In this document: piece by piece, positions 36,877 through 46,640 of the stretch | Numbering within the stretch: position 1 is the first letter of the stretch | Layout: every line of letters starts with the position of its first letter | From: Oxalobacteraceae sp. CFBP 8761 | Lineage (GTDB): Bacteria > Pseudomonadota > Gammaproteobacteria > Burkholderiales > Burkholderiaceae_D | NCBI GenBank assembly: GCA_014841595.1 | Contig: JACYUE010000002.1 | Span: forward strand, 1,054,001-1,118,000 | Direction of reading: 5' to 3' | DNA: 64,000 nucleotides | Position numbers and translations under genes: made by a program | Notes under the pieces: generated by a model | The model's database searches: none | The model's input: only the letters and a program-made list of their open reading frames with translations | What the model was told of the DNA's origin: nothing

Positions 36877-39702
36877 TTAGCCCGTGTTGCGTAGGCCGGC
36901 CGCCACGCCGTTGATCGACAGGTGGATGCCCCGGTGCACGCGCGCATCGACCTGGCTTGCCGGATCGAGCGCCAGTGCCCGGTGCCGGCCGATCAGCTCC
37001 ACCTGAAGGTGGTTCAACGGGTCCAGGTAGGCGAACCGGTTCTGGATCGAACGCGCCAGCAGCGGATTGCCCTGCAGGCGTTCGCCCGTGCCGGTGATGT
37101 CTTCCAGGATGGTCAGCGTGAGTGCGTGTTCGGCCGTGATGCGCTTGAAGATCCGCTCGCGCAGCTCCACGTCGGCCACCAGCTCCGCATAGCGCCGGGC
37201 GATCGGCAGATCGGTCTTGGCCAGCACCATGTCCATGTTCGACAGCAGCGTGGCAAAGAACGGCCACTCCTGGAACATCGTGCGCAGCTCGGCCAGTTTC
37301 GCCTCGCGCTCGCCTTCACCGAGCCAGCCATGGACCGCCGACGCAAAGCCGAACCAGCCCGGCAGCAGCAGGCGGCACTGGCCCCACGAGAAGCCCCACG
37401 GAATCGCGCGCAGGTCTTCGATGCGGCGGGTCGACTTGCGCGACGCAGGGCGCGAACCGAGGTTCAGCTCCGCGATCTCGGCGATCGGCGTGGCCGCAAA
37501 GAAGTAGTCGGTAAAGCCGGGCGTGTCGTAGACCAGGTCGCGGTAGGCCTTGTAGGCGCGATTCGACAGCTCGGCCATCACCGACTCGAAGCGGTGCAGG
37601 CGGCCGGTCTGCGCTTCGCTGGCGGTGTTGGGCGTCAGGCTCGCTTCCAGCGTGGCCGACACCAGCAGCTCCAGATTGCGCCGGCCGATTTCGGCATTCG
37701 AGAACTTGGACGCGATGATCTCGCCCTGTTCGGTCAGGCGGATCTGGCCATTGACAGTGCCCGGCGGCTGGGCGCGGATCGCGTCGTAGCTCGGTCCACC
37801 GCCACGGCCGACCGTGCCGCCGCGGCCGTGGAACAGGCGCAGCTTGACCTTCTGCTGCGCGAATACCTCGACCAGTTTCAGCTCGGCCTGGTACAGCTCC
37901 CAGTTCGATGTGAGGAAGCCACCGTCCTTGTTCGAGTCGGAGTAGCCCAGCATGACTTCCTGCAGGTGGCCCTGCTTGGCGATCACGTTGGCCACGAACG
38001 GCAGCGCCATCCAGGCATCCATGATGCCGGCCGCGCGCTGCAGGTCCGGGATGGTTTCGAACAGCGGAATCACCATCACTTCGCCGGTCGTGCTGCTGGC
38101 GCGCAGCAGCCCGGTCTCTTTTTGCAGCAGCAGCACTTCGAGCAGGTCGGACACCGTCTCGGTGTGCGAGATGATGTAGTTGCGGATCGCGCGCGGGCCG
38201 TAGCGCAGGCGGATCTCGCGCGCGCAGCGCAGGATCGCCAGCTCGGACGTCGTCTCTTCGCCGTAGGTGTCCCATGGCGAGATCAATGGCCGGGCGCTGT
38301 CGAGTTCGCGCAGCAGCAGCGCGACCTTGGCGTCTTCGTCGAGCGCAGCGTAGTCAGCCTCGACGCCGGCGCGGGCCAGCAGTTCGGCCAGTACGCGCTC
38401 GTGGATGTCCGAGCTCTGGCGCATGTCGAGCGAGGCCAGGTGGAAGCCGAAGATGCGCGCCGCGCGCAGCAAGCCGGCCAGGCGTGGCATGGTCAGCATC
38501 GCGCCGTGGTTCTGGCGCAGCGAGTCGGCCAGCGTTTCCAGGTCGGCCGCAAACAGTTCGGGGTCGAGGTAGGGCGCGGCGTGGCCGACTTCCTTGCGCA
38601 GGATGTGGCCCACGCCCAGCTCGCGCGCGGTGGCGGCCAGGCGCGCATAGATGCCGATCAGCGCGCGCCGGTAAGGCTCGTCGCTGCGGTGCGGCGAGGC
38701 GTCGGGCGAGTTCTGGGCCAGCAGTTCCAGCGCCGGCGTGACGTCCACCAGCAGCGTGGAAGCCGACAGTTCGGCGCCCAGCGCATGGACTTCGTCGAGA
38801 TAGAAATCGAGGATGGTCGTCGACTGGCGCGTCAGCGCGTGGCGCATCGTGTCGGCGTTGACATTCGGGTTGCCGTCACGATCGCCGCCGATCCAGCTGC
38901 CCATCTGCAGGTACGATGCGTGCGGCTTGGGCGCAGTATCCTGCGCGCCGTCGTCAGGGCCGTATTGTTCGGCGATTTCAAACTCGATGTCGTCATATAG
39001 CGCCGGCAGTTCGCGCAGGAAGGTGATGCGGTAGTAGGACAGGGCGTTGTCGATTTCGTCGGCCACCGTCAGTTTGGAGTAGCGCAGCATGCGCGTCTGC
39101 CACAGCGTGGCGATGCGCGCATGGAGCATCTGCTCGTTGCGCTGGCGCTCGCGCGGCGTGAGCGGCGTGTCGCGCTCGGCCAGCAGGCGGGCGATATCGT
39201 GTTCGGCGTCCAGGATACTCTTGCGCTGCACCTCGGTCGGGTGCGCCGTCAGTACGGGCGAAATCAGCGCCTCGTTGAAGAACGCCTGCACTTCGTCGCG
39301 GCCGATGCCGGCGCCAGCGAGCTTGTCCAGCGCGTAGCTGATGCTGCCGGCACGCGGCGCCGAGCCACCCAGCAGGTGCGCACGGCGGCGGCGGTTGTGG
39401 TGCTGGTCTTCCGCGATATTGGCCAGGTGCGAGAAGTATGAGAACGCGCGCACGACCGAAATGGTCTGGTCGCGCGTGAGCCCGTGCAGCATCGTCGTGA
39501 GTTCTTTGCTGGCGTCCGGGTCGTCGTCGCGCCTGAAGCGCACGGCGGTCTGGCGGATGGTTTCGACGAGGTCGAAGACGTCGGCGCCTTCCTGGTCGCG
39601 CAATACGTCGCCCAGCAGGCGGCCAAGCAGGCGGATGTCTTCTTTGAGCGGCGCGTCCTTGTCGGCGCCGGCGGTTACGTCAGGGAGAGCAGGATTGTTC
39701 AT
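36877..39702 (-). CDS. ppc: Phosphoenolpyruvate carboxylase
   Basis: 941 residues, full-length. Converts PEP and bicarbonate to oxaloacetate for TCA-cycle replenishment. Catalytic motifs: VLTAHPTEVQRKS with the essential His, FHGRGGTVGRGGGP, the allosteric and active loop IPWGFSWGQCRLLLPGW, and the invariant C-terminal RNTG. ATG 39702 (MNNPALPD) is chosen; the frame continues upstream without similarity. Four bases separate its stop from that of the convergent chemoreceptor. Divergent from hemC. Confidence 0.95.
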   Translation of the reverse strand: MNNPALPDVTAGADKDAPLKEDIRLLGRLLGDVLRDQEGADVFDLVETIRQTAVRFRRDDDPDASKELTTMLHGLTRDQTISVVRAFSYFSHLANIAEDQHHNRRRRAHLLGGSAPRAGSISYALDKLAGAGIGRDEVQAFFNEALISPVLTAHPTEVQRKSILDAEHDIARLLAERDTPLTPRERQRNEQMLHARIATLWQTRMLRYSKLTVADEIDNALSYYRITFLRELPALYDDIEFEIAEQYGPDDGAQDTAPKPHASYLQMGSWIGGDRDGNPNVNADTMRHALTRQSTTILDFYLDEVHALGAELSASTLLVDVTPALELLAQNSPDASPHRSDEPYRRALIGIYARLAATARELGVGHILRKEVGHAAPYLDPELFAADLETLADSLRQNHGAMLTMPRLAGLLRAARIFGFHLASLDMRQSSDIHERVLAELLARAGVEADYAALDEDAKVALLLRELDSARPLISPWDTYGEETTSELAILRCAREIRLRYGPRAIRNYIISHTETVSDLLEVLLLQKETGLLRASSTTGEVMVIPLFETIPDLQRAAGIMDAWMALPFVANVIAKQGHLQEVMLGYSDSNKDGGFLTSNWELYQAELKLVEVFAQQKVKLRLFHGRGGTVGRGGGPSYDAIRAQPPGTVNGQIRLTEQGEIIASKFSNAEIGRRNLELLVSATLEASLTPNTASEAQTGRLHRFESVMAELSNRAYKAYRDLVYDTPGFTDYFFAATPIAEIAELNLGSRPASRKSTRRIEDLRAIPWGFSWGQCRLLLPGWFGFASAVHGWLGEGEREAKLAELRTMFQEWPFFATLLSNMDMVLAKTDLPIARRYAELVADVELRERIFKRITAEHALTLTILEDITGTGERLQGNPLLARSIQNRFAYLDPLNHLQVELIGRHRALALDPASQVDARVHRGIHLSINGVAAGLRNTG

Positions 39703-39839
39703 ATCGACCACAAGTAAGCGTTGTGCGAGGGCGGTTGGCCACGGTCTGCAAGAGGCCCCCATGATAAAATTTGTGATCTTATGCAGGGAGCGGTTACCGG
39801 CATCGGCCGGATCGGCCCAATGACAGTGAAAGAATTCGT

Positions 39840-40859
39840 GTGTTAGCAGCTATACAGCAAAGTACTTCGCAGGGAACTTCGCAGGGTACTTCGGCGTCAG
39901 CGCCGTCAAAACTCATTATCGCATCCCGCGAGAGCCGCCTGGCCATGTGGCAGGCGGAGCACGTACGCGACCGGCTCGTCGCATTATATCCACAGTGCCG
40001 CGTCGAGATTCTCGGCATGACGACACGCGGCGACCAGATTCTCGACCGCACGCTGTCGGCCGTTGGCGGCAAGGGCCTGTTCGTCAAGGAACTCGAAGTC
40101 GCGATGGCCGAAGGCCGCGCCGACCTGGCCGTGCACTCGCTCAAGGACGTGCCGATGGAGCTGCCCGAAGGCTTCGAACTGACCGCGGTGCTCGAACGCG
40201 AAGACCCGCGCGACGCGTTCGTGTCCAACGATTACGCCAGCCTCGATGCGCTGCCGGCCGGCGCCATTGTCGGCACCAGCAGCCTGCGCCGCCAGTCGCT
40301 GATTGCGGCGCGCTATCCGCACCTGGTCATCCTGCCGCTGCGCGGTAACCTCGATACGCGCCTGGGCAAACTCGATCGCGGCGAATATGCCGCCATCATC
40401 CTGGCCGCTGCGGGCCTCAAGCGCCTCGGCCTGCCGCAGCGCATCCGCGCTTTGCTCGAACCCGAAATGAGTTTGCCGGCGGCCGGGCAGGGCGCGATGG
40501 CGATCGAGATCCTGAGCAGCGCGCGCAGCGACGGCGTCGACCTGCGCGCCGTGCTGGCGCCGCTGAACCACGACGACACGGCCAGCGCCGTGCTGGCCGA
40601 GCGCAAGGTCTCGCGCATCTTTGGCGGCAGCTGCCAGATCCCGCTGGCGGCGTTCGCCACCGTGCAGGGCGGCCAACTGCGCCTGCGCGCGATGGTTGCC
40701 ACGCCCGACGGCAAGCGCAGCGCACACGCCGAAGTGAGCGGTCCGGTCGAGCAGCCCGAGTATCTGGGCGAGCAGGTGTCCGAGTTGCTGGCCCAGCAGG
40801 ATGCGAATGCGATCCTGGCGGCGTGCCGTCTCGATGCCGCGGCAAACCAGGATGACTGA
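39840..40859 (+). CDS. hemC: Hydroxymethylbilane synthase (porphobilinogen deaminase)
   Basis: 339 residues. Joins four porphobilinogen molecules into hydroxymethylbilane in haem synthesis. Motifs: [57 protein letters not shown], and the dipyrromethane-binding cysteine in FGGSCQIPL. The start is GTG 39840; no ATG precedes the conserved core. The extra N-terminal 23 residues include [11 protein letters not shown], encoded by a 12-bp tandem repeat. First gene of hemCDXY, with hemD overlapping by 8 bp. Confidence 0.95.
   Translation: MLAAIQQSTSQGTSQGTSASAPSKLIIASRESRLAMWQAEHVRDRLVALYPQCRVEILGMTTRGDQILDRTLSAVGGKGLFVKELEVAMAEGRADLAVHSLKDVPMELPEGFELTAVLEREDPRDAFVSNDYASLDALPAGAIVGTSSLRRQSLIAARYPHLVILPLRGNLDTRLGKLDRGEYAAIILAAAGLKRLGLPQRIRALLEPEMSLPAAGQGAMAIEILSSARSDGVDLRAVLAPLNHDDTASAVLAERKVSRIFGGSCQIPLAAFATVQGGQLRLRAMVATPDGKRSAHAEVSGPVEQPEYLGEQVSELLAQQDANAILAACRLDAAANQDD
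39864..39893 (+). repeat. 12-bp in-frame tandem repeat in hemC
   Basis: Two full units of ACTTCGCAGGGW and half a third, encoding repeated TSQG near the N-terminus of HemC. In-frame period, so copy-number change would only lengthen or shorten the leader peptide. Confidence 0.75.
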
Positions 40860-41640
40860 CCTGCCTGAGACGGCGCGCGTCGTCGTCGTCACGCGCCCGC
40901 GCGCGCAGGCCGATGCGCTGGCGCAGGCGGTCGCCTCCAGTGGCCGGACGGCCGTGCTCTTGCCGCTGCTCGAGATCAGCCCGGTCGAGGATGCCGCGCC
41001 GCTGCGCGCGGCGCTGGCTGAACTCGACCGGTTTGCGCTGGTCGCGTTCGTGTCTCCGAATGCCATCGATGCTGCGTTCGCGCACATCGACGCCTGGCCC
41101 GTGGCCGTGCCGGTGGCGATCGTCGGCGATGGCAGCCGCGCCGCGCTGGCGCGCCACGGCGTGACGGGTGACACGTTCACGATTTTCAGCCCGGCCGACA
41201 GTGCACACAGCGATTCCGAGCATTTGCTGCAGCGCCTTGACCTGGCGGCGTACGCCGGCAAACGTGTGCTGATCGTGCGCGGCGACGGTGGCCGCGAGTT
41301 GCTGGCCGACGCCTTGCGCGCCGCCGGCGCCCGGGTCGAACCGGTGACCGCGTATCGCCGTGCGACGCCGGTATTGACGGCGGAACTGGCCACACGATTG
41401 CGCGCCTTGCTGGCACAGCCAAACGACTGGATAATCACGAGCTCGGAAGCCCTGCGTGGCCTGGCCGGGCTGGTGCAAACCATCGACGACAATGCGCTGA
41501 TGGCGCGATTGATGCAACAGCGCCTGATCGTGCCCCATGCGCGGATTGCACAGACGGCCCGCGATCTGGGCCTGGAACACGTGCGCCTCACCGGTTCCGG
41601 CGATGCACGCCTACTAGCAGCGTTACAATCACAAGAATGA
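40852..41640 (+). CDS. hemD: Uroporphyrinogen-III synthase
   Basis: 262 residues. Cyclises hydroxymethylbilane with D-ring inversion. Family members are poorly conserved; visible features are [17 protein letters not shown] at the start, [46 protein letters not shown] and the final [12 protein letters not shown] block. ATG 40852 overlaps the hemC stop by 8 bp; the order hemC-hemD confirms the call. Its own stop overlaps the hemX start (ATGA). Confidence 0.92.
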   Translation: MTDLPETARVVVVTRPRAQADALAQAVASSGRTAVLLPLLEISPVEDAAPLRAALAELDRFALVAFVSPNAIDAAFAHIDAWPVAVPVAIVGDGSRAALARHGVTGDTFTIFSPADSAHSDSEHLLQRLDLAAYAGKRVLIVRGDGGRELLADALRAAGARVEPVTAYRRATPVLTAELATRLRALLAQPNDWIITSSEALRGLAGLVQTIDDNALMARLMQQRLIVPHARIAQTARDLGLEHVRLTGSGDARLLAALQSQE

Positions 41641-42818
41641 ACGAATTGCCGAACAACCCAGACCAGCCTCAGGCCAGCGTGCCCGCTCCCAGCCTTGCCA
41701 AGCCGGAGGAGGCGCAGGTGCCGCCTGTTGCGCCGCGCGTGAGCGGTCCGGCCGCGCGCGGCCTGTTCGACCGCGTGGCGCAGCCGTTGCCGCTGGCCGT
41801 CATCGCACTGGCCGCAATGCTGGCCGTGCAGACCGTCTCGTCGCACAGCCGCATCAATTCGCTGCGCCAGGACATGGCGCGCAGCCTGCAGAAGGGCAAT
41901 GCGGTCAATGCCGAGACGGCGGCGCTTGCGCGCGACGTGGCCGACCAGTCGAAGGAGCTGCAGATCAAGGTCGGCGTGCTGGAAAGCCGCCAGAGCGAAG
42001 CGCAGAGCCAGCAGGTCGCGCTCGAGCAGCTCTACAAGGACCTGTCGCAGAACCGCGACGAGTGGGCGTTGTCCGAAATTGAGCAGGTGCTCGCCACTGC
42101 AAGCCAGCAGCTGCAACTGGCCGGCAATGTGCAGGGCGCCCTGATCGCGCTGCAGAACGCCGACCGCGCCGTCTCGAGCTCGAACGCGCCGCAATTTTTG
42201 ACCATCCGCCGCGCGATCGCGGCCGACATCGACAAGCTCAAGGCCCTGCCGGCCGTCGATCTGGCCGGTGTCGCGCTGCGCCTGGACAATGTGATCGCTC
42301 AGGTCGAGACGCTGCCGATGCTGGCTGACGAAAAGCCGCTGCTGCCAGTGGCGCCGGTGCGCACGACGCGCCGGCTCGAGGCCGCGGCCGCGCCAGCCAA
42401 GAGCGCCGCACCGGCCGTCCCGCCCGAGTCGCTGGGCGTGGGCCAGCGCCTGCTGCAGACCTGGAGCATGTGGAGCCAGGAGATGTGGGACGACGTGCGC
42501 CAGCTGATCCGCGTGCGCAGCGTCGACGACCCCGAGGCGCTGATGCTGTCGCCGAGCGAGTCGTTCTTTGTCCGCGAAAACCTCAAGCTGCGCCTGCTCA
42601 ATGCGCGCCTGGCCCTGTTGTCGCGTAACGAAGCCACGTTCCGCGACGACCTGACCACGGCCCAGACCATGCTGGCCAAGTACTTCGACACGCGCGCCCG
42701 CACGACGCAATCGGCCCAGGCGGCATTGCGCCAGGTGCAGGCCAATGACCTGACGATCGAATTGCCGACGCTGGCCGAGAGTCTGGGCGCGGTGCGCAAC
42801 TACAAAGCGAAGCAATAA
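41637..42818 (+). CDS. hemX: HemX family membrane protein
   Basis: 393 residues. A disordered Pro-rich N-terminus, one transmembrane helix (about 56-74, LPLAVIALAAMLAVQTV), then a long helical periplasmic region (SLQKGNAVNAETAALARDVADQSKELQ) and a C-terminal domain with WDDVRQLIRVRSVDDPEALMLSPSESFFVRENLKLRL, typical of HemX (PF04375). Often mislabelled uroporphyrinogen-III methyltransferase, but no SAM site is present. It may hold tetrapyrrole enzymes at the membrane. ATGA overlap with hemD. Confidence 0.92.
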   Translation: MNELPNNPDQPQASVPAPSLAKPEEAQVPPVAPRVSGPAARGLFDRVAQPLPLAVIALAAMLAVQTVSSHSRINSLRQDMARSLQKGNAVNAETAALARDVADQSKELQIKVGVLESRQSEAQSQQVALEQLYKDLSQNRDEWALSEIEQVLATASQQLQLAGNVQGALIALQNADRAVSSSNAPQFLTIRRAIAADIDKLKALPAVDLAGVALRLDNVIAQVETLPMLADEKPLLPVAPVRTTRRLEAAAAPAKSAAPAVPPESLGVGQRLLQTWSMWSQEMWDDVRQLIRVRSVDDPEALMLSPSESFFVRENLKLRLLNARLALLSRNEATFRDDLTTAQTMLAKYFDTRARTTQSAQAALRQVQANDLTIELPTLAESLGAVRNYKAKQ

Positions 42819-42820
42819 CC

Positions 42821-44017
42821 ATGCGCTTACTCATCTGGCTGGTTACGCTGATGGCCGCAGCCATCGGCATCGCGGTGACGGCGCGCTTCAATCCGGGCAA
42901 TGTGGTGCTGTTCTATCCACCGCACCGGATCGACATGTCGCTCAACCTGTTCGTCGTCGTGCTGATGCTGCTGTTCGCCACGCTGTACGTGCTGGTGCGC
43001 ACCTTCTACGCGACGGCGCGCATGCCGCAGCGGGTGGCGGCATACCGCCAGCGCCGCCGCGAGCGCGATGGCAACAAGGGCTTGCGCGACGCGCTCAAGG
43101 CGCTGTTCGAAGGTCGCTTCGGCCACGCCGAAAAAGCGGCGATGCGCGCTGCCGACCTGCCCGAGAACACGGGCCTGGCAGCGCTGATCGGCGCGCGCGC
43201 AGCGCACCGCATGCGCGAGCCGGCACGGCGCGACGCCTGGCTGGCCGGCATCTCGCATGACACCACGCTCAAGACGGCGCGCCTGATGACGCTGACCGAA
43301 CTGCTGGTCGACGATCACCGCCCCGAGGCGGCGCTCGAAGCGGTGGCCGAACTCAATGCCAGCGGCCAGCGCCACATCCACGCGCTGCAGTGGGCAATGA
43401 AGGCCAACCAGCAGGCGCGCAACTGGCCCGAGGTGCTGCGCCTGGTGCGCATCCTCGACAAGCGCAACGCACTGCATCCGGCGCTGGCGCGGCGCCTTCG
43501 CGAAATGGCCTACGAAGCGCTGCTGGGCGGGGAAGACCACGACGCCGAATCCATCCGCTGGACCTGGGCCACGGTGCCCCCGCAAGACCGCACGGTGCCG
43601 TACGTCGCGGCGCGCGCCGCCGGCGCCTTCAATGCGCGCGGCCTGCACGACGAAGCGCGCGCGATTGCCGAAGAGTCGCTCAAGGCCAACTGGGACGAGC
43701 GCGTCGTGCGCGCCTACCGCGACGCGGCCAGCCCGGCCGGCTCGCCATCGCTGCTGGCCCAGATCGAAGCGTGCGAAACGTGGCGCCGTGAACGGCCGCA
43801 GGACGCCGAACTGGCGCTCACACTTGGCACGCTGTGCCTGAAACAGAAGCTGTGGGGCAAGGCTCAGCGCTATCTTGAGCAAGCCTTGTCGGACGCGACC
43901 GAAGCGGCGATGGTGCGCGAAGCGCATCTGAAACTGGCCCAGATGCATGAAGCACTGGGGCAGGACGAGCTGGCCGCCAAGCATTACCGGCAGTGCGCAC
44001 TGGCGACTGTGTTGTAA
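42821..44017 (+). CDS. hemY: HemY N-terminal/TPR membrane protein
   Basis: 398 residues. Two transmembrane helices (about 3-22 and 40-61, LFVVVLMLLFATLYVLVRTFY), the HemY_N block (GLRDALKALFEGRFGHAEKAAMRAAD), then TPR-like helix pairs to the C-terminus. In Escherichia coli hemX-hemY follow hemCD; this HemY is not protoporphyrinogen oxidase despite the shared name. It starts 2 nt after hemX, completing the hemCDXY operon. Confidence 0.92.
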   Translation: MRLLIWLVTLMAAAIGIAVTARFNPGNVVLFYPPHRIDMSLNLFVVVLMLLFATLYVLVRTFYATARMPQRVAAYRQRRRERDGNKGLRDALKALFEGRFGHAEKAAMRAADLPENTGLAALIGARAAHRMREPARRDAWLAGISHDTTLKTARLMTLTELLVDDHRPEAALEAVAELNASGQRHIHALQWAMKANQQARNWPEVLRLVRILDKRNALHPALARRLREMAYEALLGGEDHDAESIRWTWATVPPQDRTVPYVAARAAGAFNARGLHDEARAIAEESLKANWDERVVRAYRDAASPAGSPSLLAQIEACETWRRERPQDAELALTLGTLCLKQKLWGKAQRYLEQALSDATEAAMVREAHLKLAQMHEALGQDELAAKHYRQCALATVL

Positions 44018-44031
44018 CGCGTGCCTTTCGC

Positions 44032-44037
44032 TATAAT
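44032..44037 (+). promoter_or_regulatory. Consensus -10 element of ppa
   Basis: TATAAT 42 bp before the ppa start. TTGTAA stands upstream but with only a 14-bp spacer, so the -35 assignment is unclear. Confidence 0.6.
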
Positions 44038-44078
44038 GGCGGACTAATTTTGACTCTTTAGCAACCAAGGATCCCATC

Positions 44079-44618
44079 ATGAGCCTGAACAACGTCCCAG
44101 CCGGCAAAGACGTGCCGAACGACTTCAACGTCATCATTGAAATCCCGATGAACTCCGATCCGGTCAAGTATGAAGTCGACAAGGACACGGGCGCGATCTT
44201 CGTCGATCGTTTCATGGGTACGGCCATGCACTACCCGTGCAACTACGGCTACGTGCCGCAAACCATCGCCGACGACGGCGACCCATGCGACGTGCTGGTC
44301 ATCACCCCGTTCCCGCTGCCACCAGGCGTCGTGGTCCGTTGCCGCGCGCTGGGCGTGCTGAAGATGACCGATGACGGCGGCGGCGACGCCAAGGTCATCG
44401 CAGTGCCGATCGAAAAAGTGCTGCCGATGTACAAGAAAATCCAGTCGCTGGACGACGTGGAAGAGCTGCGCCTGAAGCAGATCCAGCACTTCTTCGAGCA
44501 CTACAAGGATCTGGAAGCCGGCAAATGGGTCAAGATCGAAGGCTGGGCGGGTATCGATGAAGCCAAAGCCGAGATCGTTGCCGGCGTGGCAGCGTACAAC
44601 AAGGGCGCCCAGGCATAA
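44079..44618 (+). CDS. ppa: Inorganic pyrophosphatase (family I)
   Basis: 179 residues. Hydrolyses pyrophosphate in the cytoplasm with Mg2+. Signature DGDPCDVLV (the D-x-D-P-x-D-V motif) and the upstream [16 protein letters not shown] and YPCNYGYVP blocks are intact, as is the C-terminal [20 protein letters not shown]. Its own -10 element and terminator indicate a single-gene transcript after hemY. Confidence 0.96.
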   Translation: MSLNNVPAGKDVPNDFNVIIEIPMNSDPVKYEVDKDTGAIFVDRFMGTAMHYPCNYGYVPQTIADDGDPCDVLVITPFPLPPGVVVRCRALGVLKMTDDGGGDAKVIAVPIEKVLPMYKKIQSLDDVEELRLKQIQHFFEHYKDLEAGKWVKIEGWAGIDEAKAEIVAGVAAYNKGAQA

Positions 44619-44640
44619 GCCAGCGCGCAGGCAGTAGTTG

Positions 44641-44675
44641 AAAGCCGGCGGCCCGTGAGGGTTGCCGGCTTTTTT
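44641..44675 (+). terminator. Intrinsic terminator of ppa
   Basis: Stem AAGCCGGC / GCCGGCTT with a 14-nt loop and T-run, 22 nt after the ppa stop; it ends 4 nt before the convergent PEP-CTERM gene stop and may serve both. Confidence 0.85.
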
Positions 44676-44678
44676 ACG

Positions 44679-45338
44679 TCAGTGGCGCTCGTGACGGCGC
44701 AGCAGGCCGAGCACGCCCAGGCCCTCGGCCAGCAACAGCCGGCTGGTGGGTTCCGGCAGGCGCGTGACCACGCGCACCGCGTCGAGCCCGACATGGCTCA
44801 ATCTTGCGGCGTCGCCGAGGTAGCGAAACGCGAAGCGGCCTGCGCCGTCCACCGTCAGGTCGAGGTGCCATGGCTGCCATTGTGCGGGGAAGTCGGCGGC
44901 GCCGCCGATGCTGGCCAGCAGCGTGTCGAAGGACGCTGCGGCGGTCCCGCTGTCGCGGCCGAAGCGCACTTCGAGAAGGTCGTCGAAGCCGTCGACCCGT
45001 TCGCGGCTGATGACGAACGACAATGTCGTCAAGCCGCTGAGCGTCAGCGTGGGCGTGATCAGCCAGTTGTCGACGCGGCCAATGCCGTGGGCGGCGCTGA
45101 GGCAGCTCGCGGCGGCGTACGCGTCCGGCACGCCGGCCTGGGCGGGAAAGATGTCGGGATTGCCCTGGCACCACGGCGCACCGGGCTGGATGCTGCGGTT
45201 GACGCGGGCCCAGCCGGGCGAGTCGGCCAGGTTGCCGAAATCTTCGCTGAGTACCTCGGTTCCGGCTGCCTGGGTGGGGTGAGGGGCACAGGCGGCCGGG
45301 CTCTCTGGTGTGGCGAGCATGTAATTGAGTCGCTGCAT
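44679..45338 (-). CDS. PEP-CTERM protein with choice-of-anchor J-like domain
   Basis: 219 residues. Residues ~30-190 (VLSEDFGNLADSPGWARVN, then GRVDNWLITPTLTLSG, FDDLLEVRFGRDSG) resemble the jelly-roll choice-of-anchor J domain. The C-terminus is a PEP-CTERM sorting tag: PEPTSR, a hydrophobic stretch (LLLAEGLGVLGLL) and the basic end RRHER, the signal for exosortase/archaeosortase-type processing. No normal signal peptide is seen before residue 30 in any frame start (45338 ATG, or ATGs at about 45374), which is odd. Likely surface or exopolysaccharide-associated. Confidence 0.75.
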   Translation of the reverse strand: MQRLNYMLATPESPAACAPHPTQAAGTEVLSEDFGNLADSPGWARVNRSIQPGAPWCQGNPDIFPAQAGVPDAYAAASCLSAAHGIGRVDNWLITPTLTLSGLTTLSFVISRERVDGFDDLLEVRFGRDSGTAAASFDTLLASIGGAADFPAQWQPWHLDLTVDGAGRFAFRYLGDAARLSHVGLDAVRVVTRLPEPTSRLLLAEGLGVLGLLRRHERH

Positions 45339-45476
45339 GATAAGCCGTCGCGTCGTGGATCGAGGCTTCATCATAGAAACGGCGCGCGCTGCGGTATTGC
45401 GGTGCGTTGGGGCTGTCGGGTCACGTGCCCGGCGCCACGCAAAAGGGGAAGGGGAACCAAAAAAAGTCGCCGAGGT

Positions 45477-45533
45477 CGTAGGGTGGACGGGTTTCCCGTC
45501 CACGCGTTCAACCCGACGTCGCATACGACGGAT
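45477..45533. repeat. REP-like palindromic repeat (GTAGGGTGG family)
   Basis: CGTAGGGTGGACGGG-TTT-CCCGTCCACG has a perfect 9-bp stem (45483-45491 with 45495-45503), followed by GCGTTCAACC and a second small hairpin CGTCG/CGACG (45516-45530). GTAGGGTGG...CCACGCGTTCAACC strings are a familiar intergenic repeat type of betaproteobacteria. Lies between livM and the PEP-CTERM gene. Confidence 0.6.
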
Positions 45534-45552
45534 GTTTGAGAATTGAATGTTC

Positions 45553-46638
45553 TTAGCGCAGAGAGCGCGCCGCCAGCCACGCCCGCAGCCGCAGCTTGCC
45601 AACGATCCCAACCGGGAACCAGTAAATCGACAGGATGAACAGCAGCCCCAGCCACAGCATCCAGCGATCCGGGTGCAGGGCGGCGGCCAGTACCGGTACG
45701 CCGTCCAGCGCGGCAGCGCCGTGCGCCATCCAGTCTTTCAGATAGTTCTGGGCCAGGATGAACAGCGTCGCGCCCACGACCGCCCCATACATTGTGCCCA
45801 TGCCGCCGATCACGACGATCAGCAAAATATCGGTCATGACCTCGAAGCCGAGCGACGTTTTCGGGCCGACGTAGCGCAGCCACAGCGCCATCAGGGCGCC
45901 GGCCAGGCTTGCCGTCAGCGCCGCCAGGACATTGGCCCAGATCCGGTACACCATCGTGCGGTAGCCAAGGGCTTCGGCGCGAAACGCGTTTTCGCGGATC
46001 GCCTGCAGCACCCGCCCGAACGGCGAATTGACCAGCCGCAGCAGGAACAGAAACAGCAGCAGGCAGCCGAAGAACACGACGTAATAGGTCAGCAGCCGGC
46101 CATCGAGATAGCGGCCGAATACCTCGTGCTCGACCAGCCGATAGGCAGGAGAAAGCACGTGCGGCACGCTGAACGTGACGCCATCCTCGCCGCCGGTGAA
46201 ATCGGACAGTTGCGAGGCCAGCACGGCAAACGACGAGGCCACGGCAAGCGTGATCATCGCGTAGAAGATGGCTTGCACACGCAGCGCGAACAGCCCCACC
46301 ACCAGCGCCAGGGCCAGCGCAAGCAGCAGCGCCAGGCCGAGCCCCGTCATGGCGACGCCCCAGGTGGGGTCATCGACGCGCGCCAGCGCCAGCCCGACGC
46401 CATACGCGCCGATTCCATAGAACATCGTGTGGGCGAACGACACGATGCCCGTATAACCCAGCAGCAGGTCGTAGGAAGCCACCAGCACGATATAGACGCA
46501 GATCGTGGCCGCCGTATTGAGCGGCCGTGCACCGGAGGTCAGGAACGGCGCCAGCGCGAGCCCGAGCACGATCACGACCAGCAGCGCCGTCAGGCTGCGG
46601 CTGCGTGGCAGATCGCCCGATAACAGTTGCCGCAGCAT
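45553..46638 (-). CDS. livM: Branched-chain amino-acid-type ABC permease, LivM
   Basis: 361 residues, about ten transmembrane helices. Motifs GYTGIVSFAHTMFYGIGAY and the EAA-like loop AIRENAFRAEALGYR are typical of LivM. It pairs with LivH as the inner-membrane channel of a HAAT-family importer. ATG 46638 follows the livH stop by 2 nt. The substrate is not necessarily an amino acid; the same family moves urea, amides and aromatic acids. Confidence 0.9.
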   Translation of the reverse strand: MLRQLLSGDLPRSRSLTALLVVIVLGLALAPFLTSGARPLNTAATICVYIVLVASYDLLLGYTGIVSFAHTMFYGIGAYGVGLALARVDDPTWGVAMTGLGLALLLALALALVVGLFALRVQAIFYAMITLAVASSFAVLASQLSDFTGGEDGVTFSVPHVLSPAYRLVEHEVFGRYLDGRLLTYYVVFFGCLLLFLFLLRLVNSPFGRVLQAIRENAFRAEALGYRTMVYRIWANVLAALTASLAGALMALWLRYVGPKTSLGFEVMTDILLIVVIGGMGTMYGAVVGATLFILAQNYLKDWMAHGAAALDGVPVLAAALHPDRWMLWLGLLFILSIYWFPVGIVGKLRLRAWLAARSLR

Positions 46639-46640
46639 GG

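Noticed and set aside
36877..42815. Very long antisense frames over ppc and the hem genes
   Set aside because: High-GC mirror frames of real genes, with His/Arg/Gln-rich composition and no motifs.
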